Assembly (NCBI GenBank): GCA_046309775.1 | Contig: JBKCOM010000189.1 | Location: 1-13,757, forward strand | Direction: 5' to 3' | Length of the DNA stretch: 13,757 nucleotides | Source: JAIXWP01 sp046309775 | GTDB lineage: Bacteria > Bacteroidota > Bacteroidia > Flavobacteriales_D > Sanyastnellaceae | Shown here: in pieces, positions 6,852 to 13,757 of the stretch | Layout: every line of letters starts with the position of its first letter | Numbering within the stretch: the stretch's first letter is position 1 | The notes under the pieces: model-generated | Seen by the model: only the letters and a program-made list of their open reading frames with translations | The model's database searches: none | What the model was told of the DNA's origin: nothing | Program-made: the position numbers and the translations under genes

Positions 6852-6873
6852 TAACAAATGAAATAATTTGTTA
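6852..6873. promoter_or_regulatory. Inverted repeat upstream of the T9SS protein gene
   Basis: TAACAAAT (6852-6859) and ATTTGTTA (6866-6873) are perfect reverse complements separated by six bases. TAAACTTG at 6872-6879 is one mismatch from the -7 consensus TAnnTTTG, so the palindrome may be an operator next to a promoter for the large gene starting at 6943. The symmetry is seen directly. The role is inferred. Confidence 0.3.
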
Positions 6874-6942
6874 AACTTGCTCTAATCATTACAGAATATT
6901 GAAGGTCGAGGTTTGCATCACCTTACCAACACAAATTCTGTG

Positions 6943-9900
6943 ATGAAAAAAACAATTACACTTTCAGCAATCTTTATTGCTCTGACAAGCGTTTCATTTG
7001 CTCAAGGCATCCTTCGAATTACTGAAGTCATGTCATCGGGCTCCACCGCCGACTGGTTCGAATTGACGAACATTGGCAATGCCTCTGTAAATATTACAGG
7101 TTATAAAGTTGACGACAACAGTTTCAATTTTGTAAACTCTGCATTTCTTAACGGCATCACTACCATCGCCGCAGGCGAAAGTGTAATTTTCGGAGAATCT
7201 GGCTCTGCCTCATTCGCTAGTGATTTCCGAACCTTTTGGGGACTTTCTAATTCAGTGCAAATAGGAACCTACTCTGGTTCTGGACTTGGCTTTTCTTCAA
7301 GCGGCGATGGCACCATCGTTTTTGATGCAACAGGTACCGAAGTTTCTCGTGTACCATTTGGAGCCGCTACTGCCAACTTCAGTTTTTATTATGGCTATAA
7401 CGCAGACGGCTCGTTCAATCCTGCCTATGTCGGGATGAGTAATGTTGGTCTTATAAGTGCCGTTGGAGAAATCGAATCACAAACTACCTTCACAAGTGTT
7501 GATGTTGCTGCTAATGTGGCATCTCCTGGTAATGCTATTCTTCCGGCGGCTATTGTGGTAGGTTGTACAGATATGAATGCATGTAATTACAATCCAGAAG
7601 CCATCGAAGATGACGGTTCATGTGTGAATGAATTGACATGGTACATCGATGCCGATGGAGATGGTTATGGTGTAAGTACTTCAACATTGACACAATGCGA
7701 AATGCCTGAAGGCTATGCCATGCTAGGTGGTGACTGTGATGACAATAATAGTAACGCTAATCCCGGAGCTTCTGAAGTTTGCTTTAACAATGTTGATGAA
7801 AACTGTGCTGGAGGACTCAATGATGGTTGCGCTCTTGGCAACGTTTCTATTGCTGCTGCATCCAATTTCTTTTGGTTTAATGAAAATGGAGGCATTGTGT
7901 CGATTCCTGTAACAATGGAAAACGCAACACCTAATGCTACTCAATTGACTTTCTCACTTTCGGTATATAGCGATGCTACTCCGAATGCTGACTTTGTTTG
8001 GAACAACACCTTGACCATTCCAGCCAGCACCAACGGTGTATTCAACTTCCCATTGGCTATCATCGATGATGCCATTGCTGAGAAAGCTGAACGCGTAATT
8101 GTAAAAATTGCCACAGCAGACTTTGCGACCATTCATCCTACAAATAACTATTCTATTGTCTTCATTAAGGACAATGATTATGTAGCTCCCACCCCATCTA
8201 ATGAATTAGGTATTAATTTACTTTCTAGTTTTAGCAATGGTGCTTCGGGCGCAAACTCCGCGGAGATTGTTTCACACGATCCAAGCACTCAAAGACTATA
8301 CATCGCCAATAGCATTGGTAAGAAGCTAGAAATTGTAGATTTTCAAAATCCTTCAGCACCTATTCTTCTCAATAGCCTTAGCATTACTTCTTATGGTAAT
8401 ATCAATTCGGTAGTAGCATACAATGGAATAGTTGCCATGGCCATTGAGAATAATAATCCTCAAGCAAACGGGTTTGTCGTATTCCTAGATAGCGATGGCA
8501 ATTTTGTGAATCAAGTGGAAGTAGGCCCAATGCCTGATATGATTACTTTTAGTAAAGATTACAATAAGGTATTGACTGCCAATGAAGGCGAGCCAAATGG
8601 AGATTATAGCGTTGACCCAGAAGGTTCTGTAAGTATCATTGATATCAGCGGTGGCATTGCATCATTAACACAAGCGAATGCCATTACTATCGGTCTTACC
8701 TCATTCAACGGTCAAGAAAACGCATTGCGCGCGCAAGGTATCCGTATCTTCTCAACCAGTGCATCTGTGGCTCAAGACTTAGAGCCAGAATACGTGGCAG
8801 TATCAGATGACAACACAAAAGCTTATGTAAGCATGCAAGAAAACAACGCAATGCTTACAATTGACCTCACCAACAATTCAATTGTTTCCCTCAAACCCCT
8901 CGGATACGCCGACTACAGCGCTGACTCTAACAATGGTTTAGACGCAAGCGATCAAACAGGTACGGTATTAATTACTGGAAATCTTCCAATCAAAGGCACC
9001 TATATGCCAGATGCTATCTCTTATGCAAACATCAACGGTACTGGCTTCTTATTCACTGCGAATGAAGGTGATTCGAGAGAATTCGGAAGCGTTGTAGACG
9101 CTAACCGCATTTCATCTTCAACCTTCAACGGAACGCTTGATCCTGTTGCTTTCCCTGATGCATACATTTTGAGAAACAACCGCTTCCTCGGTCGCTTGAG
9201 TGGATTGAAATACAGCGGAGATACAGATGGTGATGGAGATTATGATGAATTGCACGTATTAGGTAGCCGTTCATTCAGTATCTTCAATGCAGAAACTGGC
9301 GCTCTTGTTTGGGATTCAAAAGATCTTCTCGAACAAATCACTGCGGCCAATCCAATCACTGCGGCATTCTTTAATGCATCTAACACCACTGGAACCGCTG
9401 CATTTAAAAACCGCTCCGACGATAAAGGTCCAGAACCAGAAGGGGTTACTACTGCTGTGATTGGTGGCATCCCATACGCTTTCGTATCATTAGAGCGCGT
9501 TGGTGGCTTAATGGTGTTCAATGTACAAAATCCTGCCGCACCAGTTTATGTTGGTTACAACAACAACAGAACACTCACGGGAAGTGGTCCTGATCTAGGC
9601 GCAGAAGGAATCGTTTACATCCCTGCTGCTCAAAGCCCAAATGGAAAGAACATCGTTATTCTTGCTAATGAAGTAAGCTCTACCCTTTCGATATTCTCTA
9701 TTGATGAATGTGCTGAAGCTCAAGAGCTCGTAGTGACATCATCTGAAACCATCACTTGTCCTAACGAAGCATACACCGTATCTGTAGCTGGAGGAAATGA
9801 GTTCAACTACGTATGGAGCCGCAACGGTGTCGCGATTCCTAATTCAAACACTGCTACCTTGAACGCCACACAACCAGGCACCTATCAAGTAGAATTGGTG

Positions 9901-10953
9901 AATATTAACCAGGGATGTTCTGTAGTATCTGAGCCTATCACAGTGCAGCAATACAGCACCTTTGTAACCTTCACACAACAGCCGGTGCGCCAAACTATTT
10001 GTGACGATGTAGATCAAATTCAATTTGCCATTGCTACTGCACAGCCAGTAAACACCATTCAGTGGCAGTACCGCACCGGAATCGCTTCTATGCAATGGGT
10101 GAATATCGTAGATAATGAAACATTCTCTGGTGCAAATAGCAATGTGCTAACAATAAACAACCCCTCTACTGCATTGAATGGATACTTGTTCCGTTGCCGT
10201 GTTCAAAATTGCAACAGTCCACAAGCTTCATTCACAGCACGCCTCAACGTGTATCAGTCTCTTGAAATTACAGGACAACCTGTTTCTGCGAGCGCTTGTA
10301 TTGGAGAAGACGCTCAACTGAGTGTACAAGCCGTAGGAACCGGAGTATTTGTAAATAGTCCTTTCAACTCTATTCGCTATCGCTGGCAGCGTAGCATCAA
10401 TGGTGGTGCGTTTGCAGATTTATTTAATAGTGTAAAATATAGCGGCACCAATACTGCAACCTTGAGCATTGATAATATCACGAATGACGACGCTCAATAC
10501 ACCTATCGCTGTCGCGTAATCGGCTATTGCAGCCCATCAGGCATTCTTTCAGAAGAAGCGACCATCACACCGCAGGATTGTGATGCGGGATTGGTGGTGG
10601 AAGAACGAATTCAAAATTCAGAATTCGAAATTCAAAATTCAGAATTCGGAATTCAGAATTCGGAATTGAAAATGCAGAATGCAGAATTCGGAATTGTTGA
10701 CGCTGCGAGTGTAAAGGTTTATCCAAACCCTGTAAGCAATGGCATGGTGACTATTGAGACAAAAGGCCTTGAAGGACGCGTTCAGATTCGCATGTTTGAC
10801 AGCACGGGAAGAAAAGTTCGTGATGAAATTTTCAATATGGAAAATGGCAGAACGATTATGATGAACCTCGAAGACCTCAGCGCCGGCGTCTACCTCCTCG
10901 AACTCAACAACCCATCGCTCAACAAGACAGAGCGAGTGGTGGTGGAGAAATAG
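6943..10953 (+). CDS. Large secreted T9SS cargo protein: lamin-tail, MopE-like, choice-of-anchor I and Ig-like modules
   Basis: A 1336-residue exported mosaic. Order: signal peptide (1-20, cleavage after SFA); lamin-tail-like domain (about 22-150, ITEVMSSGSTADWFELTN); GCTDMNACNYNPEA with DDGSC (about 206-225); MopE-like metal-binding motif DADGDGYG ... GGDCDDNN (235-290); Calx-beta-like region (300-412); choice-of-anchor-I beta-propeller (about 419-920; TANEGEPNGDYSVDPEGSVSIID, DLEPEYVAVS, RSDDKGPEPEGV, LANEVSSTLSI); three Ig-like repeats (925-1212); a heptamer-repeat linker (1223-1250); T9SS type A sorting domain (1253-1336; VYPNPVSNGMVTIETKG ... LSAGVYLLELN). It should pass the outer membrane through T9SS and stay surface-attached or be released. 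The propeller class is uncharacterised biochemically, though related to phytase-like and cell-surface glycoprotein propellers. Start: the ATG at 6943 gives a proper signal peptide. The upstream TTG at 6913 would bury it. Confidence 0.88.
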   Translation: MKKTITLSAIFIALTSVSFAQGILRITEVMSSGSTADWFELTNIGNASVNITGYKVDDNSFNFVNSAFLNGITTIAAGESVIFGESGSASFASDFRTFWGLSNSVQIGTYSGSGLGFSSSGDGTIVFDATGTEVSRVPFGAATANFSFYYGYNADGSFNPAYVGMSNVGLISAVGEIESQTTFTSVDVAANVASPGNAILPAAIVVGCTDMNACNYNPEAIEDDGSCVNELTWYIDADGDGYGVSTSTLTQCEMPEGYAMLGGDCDDNNSNANPGASEVCFNNVDENCAGGLNDGCALGNVSIAAASNFFWFNENGGIVSIPVTMENATPNATQLTFSLSVYSDATPNADFVWNNTLTIPASTNGVFNFPLAIIDDAIAEKAERVIVKIATADFATIHPTNNYSIVFIKDNDYVAPTPSNELGINLLSSFSNGASGANSAEIVSHDPSTQRLYIANSIGKKLEIVDFQNPSAPILLNSLSITSYGNINSVVAYNGIVAMAIENNNPQANGFVVFLDSDGNFVNQVEVGPMPDMITFSKDYNKVLTANEGEPNGDYSVDPEGSVSIIDISGGIASLTQANAITIGLTSFNGQENALRAQGIRIFSTSASVAQDLEPEYVAVSDDNTKAYVSMQENNAMLTIDLTNNSIVSLKPLGYADYSADSNNGLDASDQTGTVLITGNLPIKGTYMPDAISYANINGTGFLFTANEGDSREFGSVVDANRISSSTFNGTLDPVAFPDAYILRNNRFLGRLSGLKYSGDTDGDGDYDELHVLGSRSFSIFNAETGALVWDSKDLLEQITAANPITAAFFNASNTTGTAAFKNRSDDKGPEPEGVTTAVIGGIPYAFVSLERVGGLMVFNVQNPAAPVYVGYNNNRTLTGSGPDLGAEGIVYIPAAQSPNGKNIVILANEVSSTLSIFSIDECAEAQELVVTSSETITCPNEAYTVSVAGGNEFNYVWSRNGVAIPNSNTATLNATQPGTYQVELVNINQGCSVVSEPITVQQYSTFVTFTQQPVRQTICDDVDQIQFAIATAQPVNTIQWQYRTGIASMQWVNIVDNETFSGANSNVLTINNPSTALNGYLFRCRVQNCNSPQASFTARLNVYQSLEITGQPVSASACIGEDAQLSVQAVGTGVFVNSPFNSIRYRWQRSINGGAFADLFNSVKYSGTNTATLSIDNITNDDAQYTYRCRVIGYCSPSGILSEEATITPQDCDAGLVVEERIQNSEFEIQNSEFGIQNSELKMQNAEFGIVDAASVKVYPNPVSNGMVTIETKGLEGRVQIRMFDSTGRKVRDEIFNMENGRTIMMNLEDLSAGVYLLELNNPSLNKTERVVVEK
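10609..10692 (+). repeat. In-frame heptanucleotide tandem repeat (12 copies) inside the T9SS gene
   Basis: Twelve consecutive heptamers with consensus ATTCRRA (ATTCAAA, ATTCAGA, ATTCGAA, ATTCGGA and variants ATTGAAA, ATGCAGA). Three heptamers make 21 bp, so the protein shows four copies of a seven-residue unit, IQNSEFE/G/K, between the last Ig-like domain and the sorting domain. The first eight copies are the most regular. The ninth to eleventh are degenerate. Both alternative frames stop soon after the array (TGA at 10698, TAA at 10712), so only copy-number changes in multiples of three keep the sorting domain. Confidence 0.9.
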
Positions 10954-10965
10954 AACGAGAAAGCA

Positions 10966-11011
10966 AATTCGCAATTCGGAATTCGGAATTCGGAATTCAG
11001 AATTGCGAATT
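10966..11011. repeat. Second heptamer array, forming a long hairpin in the 3' region
   Basis: Six heptamers of the same family (ATTCGCA, three ATTCGGA, ATTCAGA, ATTGCGA) followed by ATT, starting 13 bp after the T9SS gene stop. The ends are exact inverted repeats: AATTCGCAATTC (10966-10977) and GAATTGCGAATT (11000-11011), with further GAATTC pairing inside. Transcribed RNA would form a long stem followed by TATTTTC, so it could work as a terminator or 3' stabiliser for the upstream gene. The repeat is certain. The termination role is inferred. Confidence 0.75.
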
Positions 11012-11016
11012 ATTTT

Positions 11017-11148
11017 CACCACAATGGATTTGAGTTGGGCCAGCTCGCCGCCACGAATCTCTTCCGCCGCATCAAAGAAGGCGCCTCCGAACCGCAAAAT
11101 CCTGTTAAATCCCTCCTCGAAGTGCAGCTCATCGCTGCGGGGGGTTAG
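11017..11148 (+). pseudogene. 43-codon remnant resembling the C-terminus of a LacI-family regulator
   Basis: One frame reads HHNGFELGQLAATNLFRRI, continues KEGASEPQNPVKSLLEVQLIAAGG, and stops at TAG (11146-11148). It has no start codon. The pattern (NGFE-x-G-x-L-A-A, an amphipathic helix ending RRI, a short loop, then a strand like V-x-x-x-x-Q-L-I) is how many LacI/periplasmic-binding-fold regulators end. The remnant begins 6 bp after the heptamer hairpin and is richer in G+C than the flanking genes. I read it as the surviving tail of a deleted gene whose junction is the repeat. Chance coding-like sequence or a tail of another family cannot be excluded. Confidence 0.4.
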
Positions 11149-11172
11149 TGTTTTAATACCTTTATACTTTGC

Positions 11173-11180
11173 TATCTTTG
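11173..11180 (+). promoter_or_regulatory. Candidate -7 promoter element of the GWxTD gene
   Basis: TATCTTTG is an exact match to the Bacteroidota -7 consensus TAnnTTTG. It ends five bases before the ATG at 11186, so transcription would begin almost at the start codon. No good TTG -33 element is seen at 19-21 bp upstream, where the sequence is T-rich. Confidence 0.45.
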
Positions 11181-11185
11181 TAAGT

Positions 11186-12664
11186 ATGAAGACACAGATT
11201 CGTTCCATTGCACTCATCACTGTATTCATTTTATGCGCACAATATGCGTTCGCTATGCGAGCGTATTTTGACTATCGTGTATTCGACATTCCCGGACAAG
11301 GTCCCTTTGTGGAGGTAGTTCTATCCTTCGATGGTCAAACATTTGAAACAAGTCTAAATGAATCGGGCACTTACAATGCACATGTGGGAATTAGTATCAT
11401 CATTACCCAAAATGACAAGGTGATCGATTTTCGCAAGGCCAGTGTTGAAGGGCCGTCTATGCTTAAAGGCGAGACAGCTGATTTTTTAAGTCTTGAACGT
11501 TTCGCTCTTCCAAATGGAATGTATGATGTTGAAATAGAAATTTCAGACATCAACAATGCTGCTGAAGAGCCGGTAAAAATGGTGGCGCCGATTAAGGTCA
11601 ACAATCTAAAGGAAGGCTCCTTCATTTCAGACATTCAATTCATTAGTGCCTATTCCGCTACCCAAGATATCAATGCTTTTTCAAAAAGCGGTTATGATTT
11701 GATACCTTACATTTCATCCTATTTTCCAAGCAATATCAACGAATTGATGCTCTATGCCGAGATATATAATTTAGATAAAGTACTTGGAAGTGAAGAACCT
11801 TTAGCTTTTGTCATTTCGGTGCGACAAATAAATAACACCGAAATAAAGGAAATCAGCAGAATAAAAAGGATCAATGCAAAATCTGTTTCGCCACAACTTC
11901 ACACGATAGATATTCGCAATCTTCCAACAGGTGAGTATAAGATTCTGCTAGAAGCTAGAGATCGCAACAACAGCGTTATTGCGATGAAAGAACGCTTTTT
12001 CACTCGCAATCTGGTGCAAGAGGTACCAGTCGCAGAGAGGCCAGTCGACAAGTCACAGCTGTCAAATTCATTTGTAGTAAAGTTCACAAATCCCGATTCT
12101 TTAAGAGAAATAATTTACTCCTTAAATCCCATTGCCCTCAGCCAAGAGCGAAATACCATTAACAATACGATGCCTTCTGTTGGCCTTCAAGAGATGCAAA
12201 GTTTTTTCTACACCTTCTGGTATAAGCGCAATCCAAGCAATCCCGAAGCGGCTTGGTTGGAATACAAAGAAAAGTTGAAAATGGTAGATGAAAACTTCGG
12301 AACACGCATCAAGGAAGGTTGGGAAACCGATAGAGGAAGAGTATATCTGCAATATGGTCCTCCTAACACCCGCATTGAAAGACCGCACGACCCTGACTAC
12401 TGGCCGTTTGAAATTTGGCATTACTACGAAACCAACGATAAACTTCACGACCGTAGATTCTTATTTTACAATACGAGCCTTGGAGAAGATTACGAGCTCC
12501 TACATAGTGATGTCCCTCAGGAAACTAAAAACATGGACTGGCCCAGCCTCGTTCGCCAGCGTGCGATGAATACGCCAGGACAGGTGGGCAGAAACTCCAA
12601 TTTACAAGATCGTAATAATTTTAGTGGAGATGAACTTCAAGATTTGTGGTATAATCCCTACTAA
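11186..12664 (+). CDS. GWxTD domain-containing exported protein
   Basis: A 492-residue protein with a Sec signal peptide (1-23, ending AFA). The middle is a series of beta-rich segments (about 24-330) that resemble immunoglobulin-like or transport-associated modules, with no catalytic motif. The C-terminal GWxTD domain holds the naming motif EGWETDRGRVYLQYGPP (377-393), preceded by FFYTFWYKRNP and followed by PFEIWHYY and the family-typical end LQDLWYNPY. GWxTD proteins are common in Bacteroidota and some Acidobacteria. Their role is not established. The frame is open back to 11003, but those 61 codons cover the repeat and the remnant and would bury the signal peptide, so the ATG at 11186 is chosen. 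The glycosyltransferase gene follows after 30 bp. Confidence 0.88.
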   Translation: MKTQIRSIALITVFILCAQYAFAMRAYFDYRVFDIPGQGPFVEVVLSFDGQTFETSLNESGTYNAHVGISIIITQNDKVIDFRKASVEGPSMLKGETADFLSLERFALPNGMYDVEIEISDINNAAEEPVKMVAPIKVNNLKEGSFISDIQFISAYSATQDINAFSKSGYDLIPYISSYFPSNINELMLYAEIYNLDKVLGSEEPLAFVISVRQINNTEIKEISRIKRINAKSVSPQLHTIDIRNLPTGEYKILLEARDRNNSVIAMKERFFTRNLVQEVPVAERPVDKSQLSNSFVVKFTNPDSLREIIYSLNPIALSQERNTINNTMPSVGLQEMQSFFYTFWYKRNPSNPEAAWLEYKEKLKMVDENFGTRIKEGWETDRGRVYLQYGPPNTRIERPHDPDYWPFEIWHYYETNDKLHDRRFLFYNTSLGEDYELLHSDVPQETKNMDWPSLVRQRAMNTPGQVGRNSNLQDRNNFSGDELQDLWYNPY

Positions 12665-12694
12665 GCACTATTTTCGCGCCTCTAATACCACGGC

Positions 12695-13732
12695 GTGAAA
12701 TCTGTAGCAATAGCAATACTCAATTGGAATGGCATCCGTTTCCTGAAAGAATTTCTTCCAGGAGTGGTAGCGCATAGTATTGAAGATGCTGACGTGTATG
12801 TCATTGACAACGCCTCGTCCGACGAATCGGTTCATTTTATTCAGACTCAATTCCCTGAAGTTAAAATTATTCAACTGGACAAAAATTATGGTTTTGCAGG
12901 AGGTTATAATCATGGTCTGAGAGCCATCCCCAACGATTGGGTGGTATTGCTCAATTCAGACGTTGAGGTTACCCCAAATTGGATCAAACCTGTTATGGAT
13001 TACTTGGAAAGTGAACCTTTGATGGTGGCGTGCCAACCCAAAATTCTAGATTATCATCGCCGCGAATATTTTGAATACGCAGGTGCCGCAGGAGGATATA
13101 TGGACAAAGATGGCTTCGCTTTCTGCGCGGGACGTATCTTCTATGAGTTTGATAAAAACGATAATGAACAGTTTATAGAAAACGAAGAAGTTTTTTGGGC
13201 AAGCGGAGCTGCTATGTTTATCAAGCGCTCTGCCTACTTTGAAGTGGATGGCCTCGACGAAGACTTCTTTGCTCACATGGAAGAAATCGATCTTTGTTGG
13301 AGATTAAAAAATCGTGGTTATAAAGTCGGAGCTTGTCGTAAGAGCGAAGTTTATCACTACGGAGGCGGTACACTCGATCGCATGAATCCGTATAAAACAT
13401 TCCTAAATTTTAGGAATAACCTATATCTTATTCTAAAAAATTATAGAGCTGGAAATACGGGACTCAAACTTTTTCGTCGCATGTTGCTTGATGGAATCGC
13501 TGGCATTCGTTTTCTATCGGAAGGCAATTTCTCTTATTTCATGGCCGTTTTAAAGGCACACTTTAGTTTTTACGGGTCATTTTTCAAAATGCTTTCTAAA
13601 AGAAAAAAAGAGAAAAATTGCGATCGCAATGTGAATCTTTCGGGCATGTATAACGAAAGCATAATCAAAGCATTTTTTCTGCATAAGAAACATTTTTATC
13701 GTCAATTGAATCGCTCTTCATTTGTCAAATAA
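12695..13732 (+). CDS. Glycosyltransferase family 2 (WbbL/rhamnosyltransferase-like)
   Basis: A 345-residue GT-A-fold glycosyltransferase. The nucleotide-sugar binding start IAILNWNG (6-13) and VIDNASSDES (36-45) are followed by the metal-binding DxD equivalent LNSDVEV (86-92). The acceptor-side FWASGAAMFIKR (168-178) and catalytic-base region HMEEIDLCWRLKNRGY (194-209), with YHYGGGT (220-226), are typical of COG1216 enzymes that add sugars to O-antigen, capsule or glycoprotein glycans. The C-terminal 100 residues are basic and partly hydrophobic, suggesting membrane association. The start is GTG at 12695, since no ATG lies near the conserved N-terminus. No strong ribosome-binding site is visible. 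Likely co-transcribed with the GWxTD gene. Donor and acceptor are unknown. Confidence 0.92.
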   Translation: MKSVAIAILNWNGIRFLKEFLPGVVAHSIEDADVYVIDNASSDESVHFIQTQFPEVKIIQLDKNYGFAGGYNHGLRAIPNDWVVLLNSDVEVTPNWIKPVMDYLESEPLMVACQPKILDYHRREYFEYAGAAGGYMDKDGFAFCAGRIFYEFDKNDNEQFIENEEVFWASGAAMFIKRSAYFEVDGLDEDFFAHMEEIDLCWRLKNRGYKVGACRKSEVYHYGGGTLDRMNPYKTFLNFRNNLYLILKNYRAGNTGLKLFRRMLLDGIAGIRFLSEGNFSYFMAVLKAHFSFYGSFFKMLSKRKKEKNCDRNVNLSGMYNESIIKAFFLHKKHFYRQLNRSSFVK

Positions 13733-13757
13733 TTCGCACACCGCGAGTTGATTGATA

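Noticed and set aside
6913..6942. TTG start at 6913 for the T9SS protein
   Set aside because: It adds ten residues before a good Sec signal peptide. The ATG at 6943 is better.
10609..11011. CRISPR-like array
   Set aside because: The repeats are contiguous 7-bp units with no unique spacers and no cas genes nearby.
11003..11185. N-terminal extension of the GWxTD protein from 11003
   Set aside because: It would translate the hairpin repeat and the LacI-like remnant in another frame and place 61 residues before a clear signal peptide.
10639..11229. A 196-codon minus-strand open frame across the repeats and the intergenic region
   Set aside because: It is created by stop-free heptamer repeats (NSEFRIPNSE-type peptide) and the antisense of the sorting domain and remnant. 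It has no domain, start context or partner.
13736..13749. Short inverted repeat TCGC/GCGA after the glycosyltransferase gene
   Set aside because: Arms of only four bases, no T tract, and the window ends 8 bp later.

Overview
The window looks like a chromosomal segment of a Bacteroidota bacterium, probably Flavobacteriales-like. The evidence is a large secreted protein with a type IX secretion (T9SS) C-terminal sorting domain, a GWxTD-domain protein, a flavobacterial-style 'GCTDMNACNYN' module, weak Shine-Dalgarno sequences, and promoter-like TAnnTTTG (-7) elements. Base composition is moderate and coding density is high. No tRNA, rRNA or CRISPR array was seen.

Left part (1-3891, minus strand): an assimilatory sulfate-reduction operon reads right to left as cysH (APS reductase), cysD and cysN (two subunits of ATP sulfurylase), then a TauE/SafE-family membrane transporter. 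The genes are nearly contiguous or overlapping. CysC (APS kinase) is absent, which fits a CysH carrying the cysteine pairs of the 4Fe-4S APS reductases. Past the transporter, the window edge cuts the N-terminus of an IS3-type transposase OrfA, whose element end probably lies near base 128.

Centre (3892-6781): a 73-bp divergent intergenic region carries a 25-bp imperfect palindrome, a likely operator, between cysH and a plus-strand Rrf2-family regulator with IscR-like cysteines. The regulator's stop codon overlaps the start of a 457-residue putative lipoprotein (ATGA). A second lipoprotein follows 13 bp later. It has a recurrent but functionally uncharacterised 'PCFID..GTYCAVGYLI' domain and a beta-rich tail. 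These three genes look like one transcription unit. The two lipoproteins are the least understood part of the window.

Right part (6782-13757, plus strand): a 1336-residue mosaic T9SS cargo protein (lamin-tail, MopE-like, choice-of-anchor-I propeller, Ig-like repeats, sorting domain) contains a 12-copy degenerate heptanucleotide tandem repeat just upstream of its sorting signal. A second, hairpin-forming array of the same heptamer lies just after the gene. This is followed by a 43-codon remnant that resembles the C-terminus of a LacI-type regulator. Then come a GWxTD protein with a TAnnTTTG element almost touching its start codon, and a family 2 glycosyltransferase.

The most unusual observation is the heptamer array inside the T9SS gene. 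Seven is not a multiple of three, and both alternative frames stop within seven codons of the array's end. A one-unit change in copy number would therefore remove the secretion signal while leaving the rest of the protein intact.
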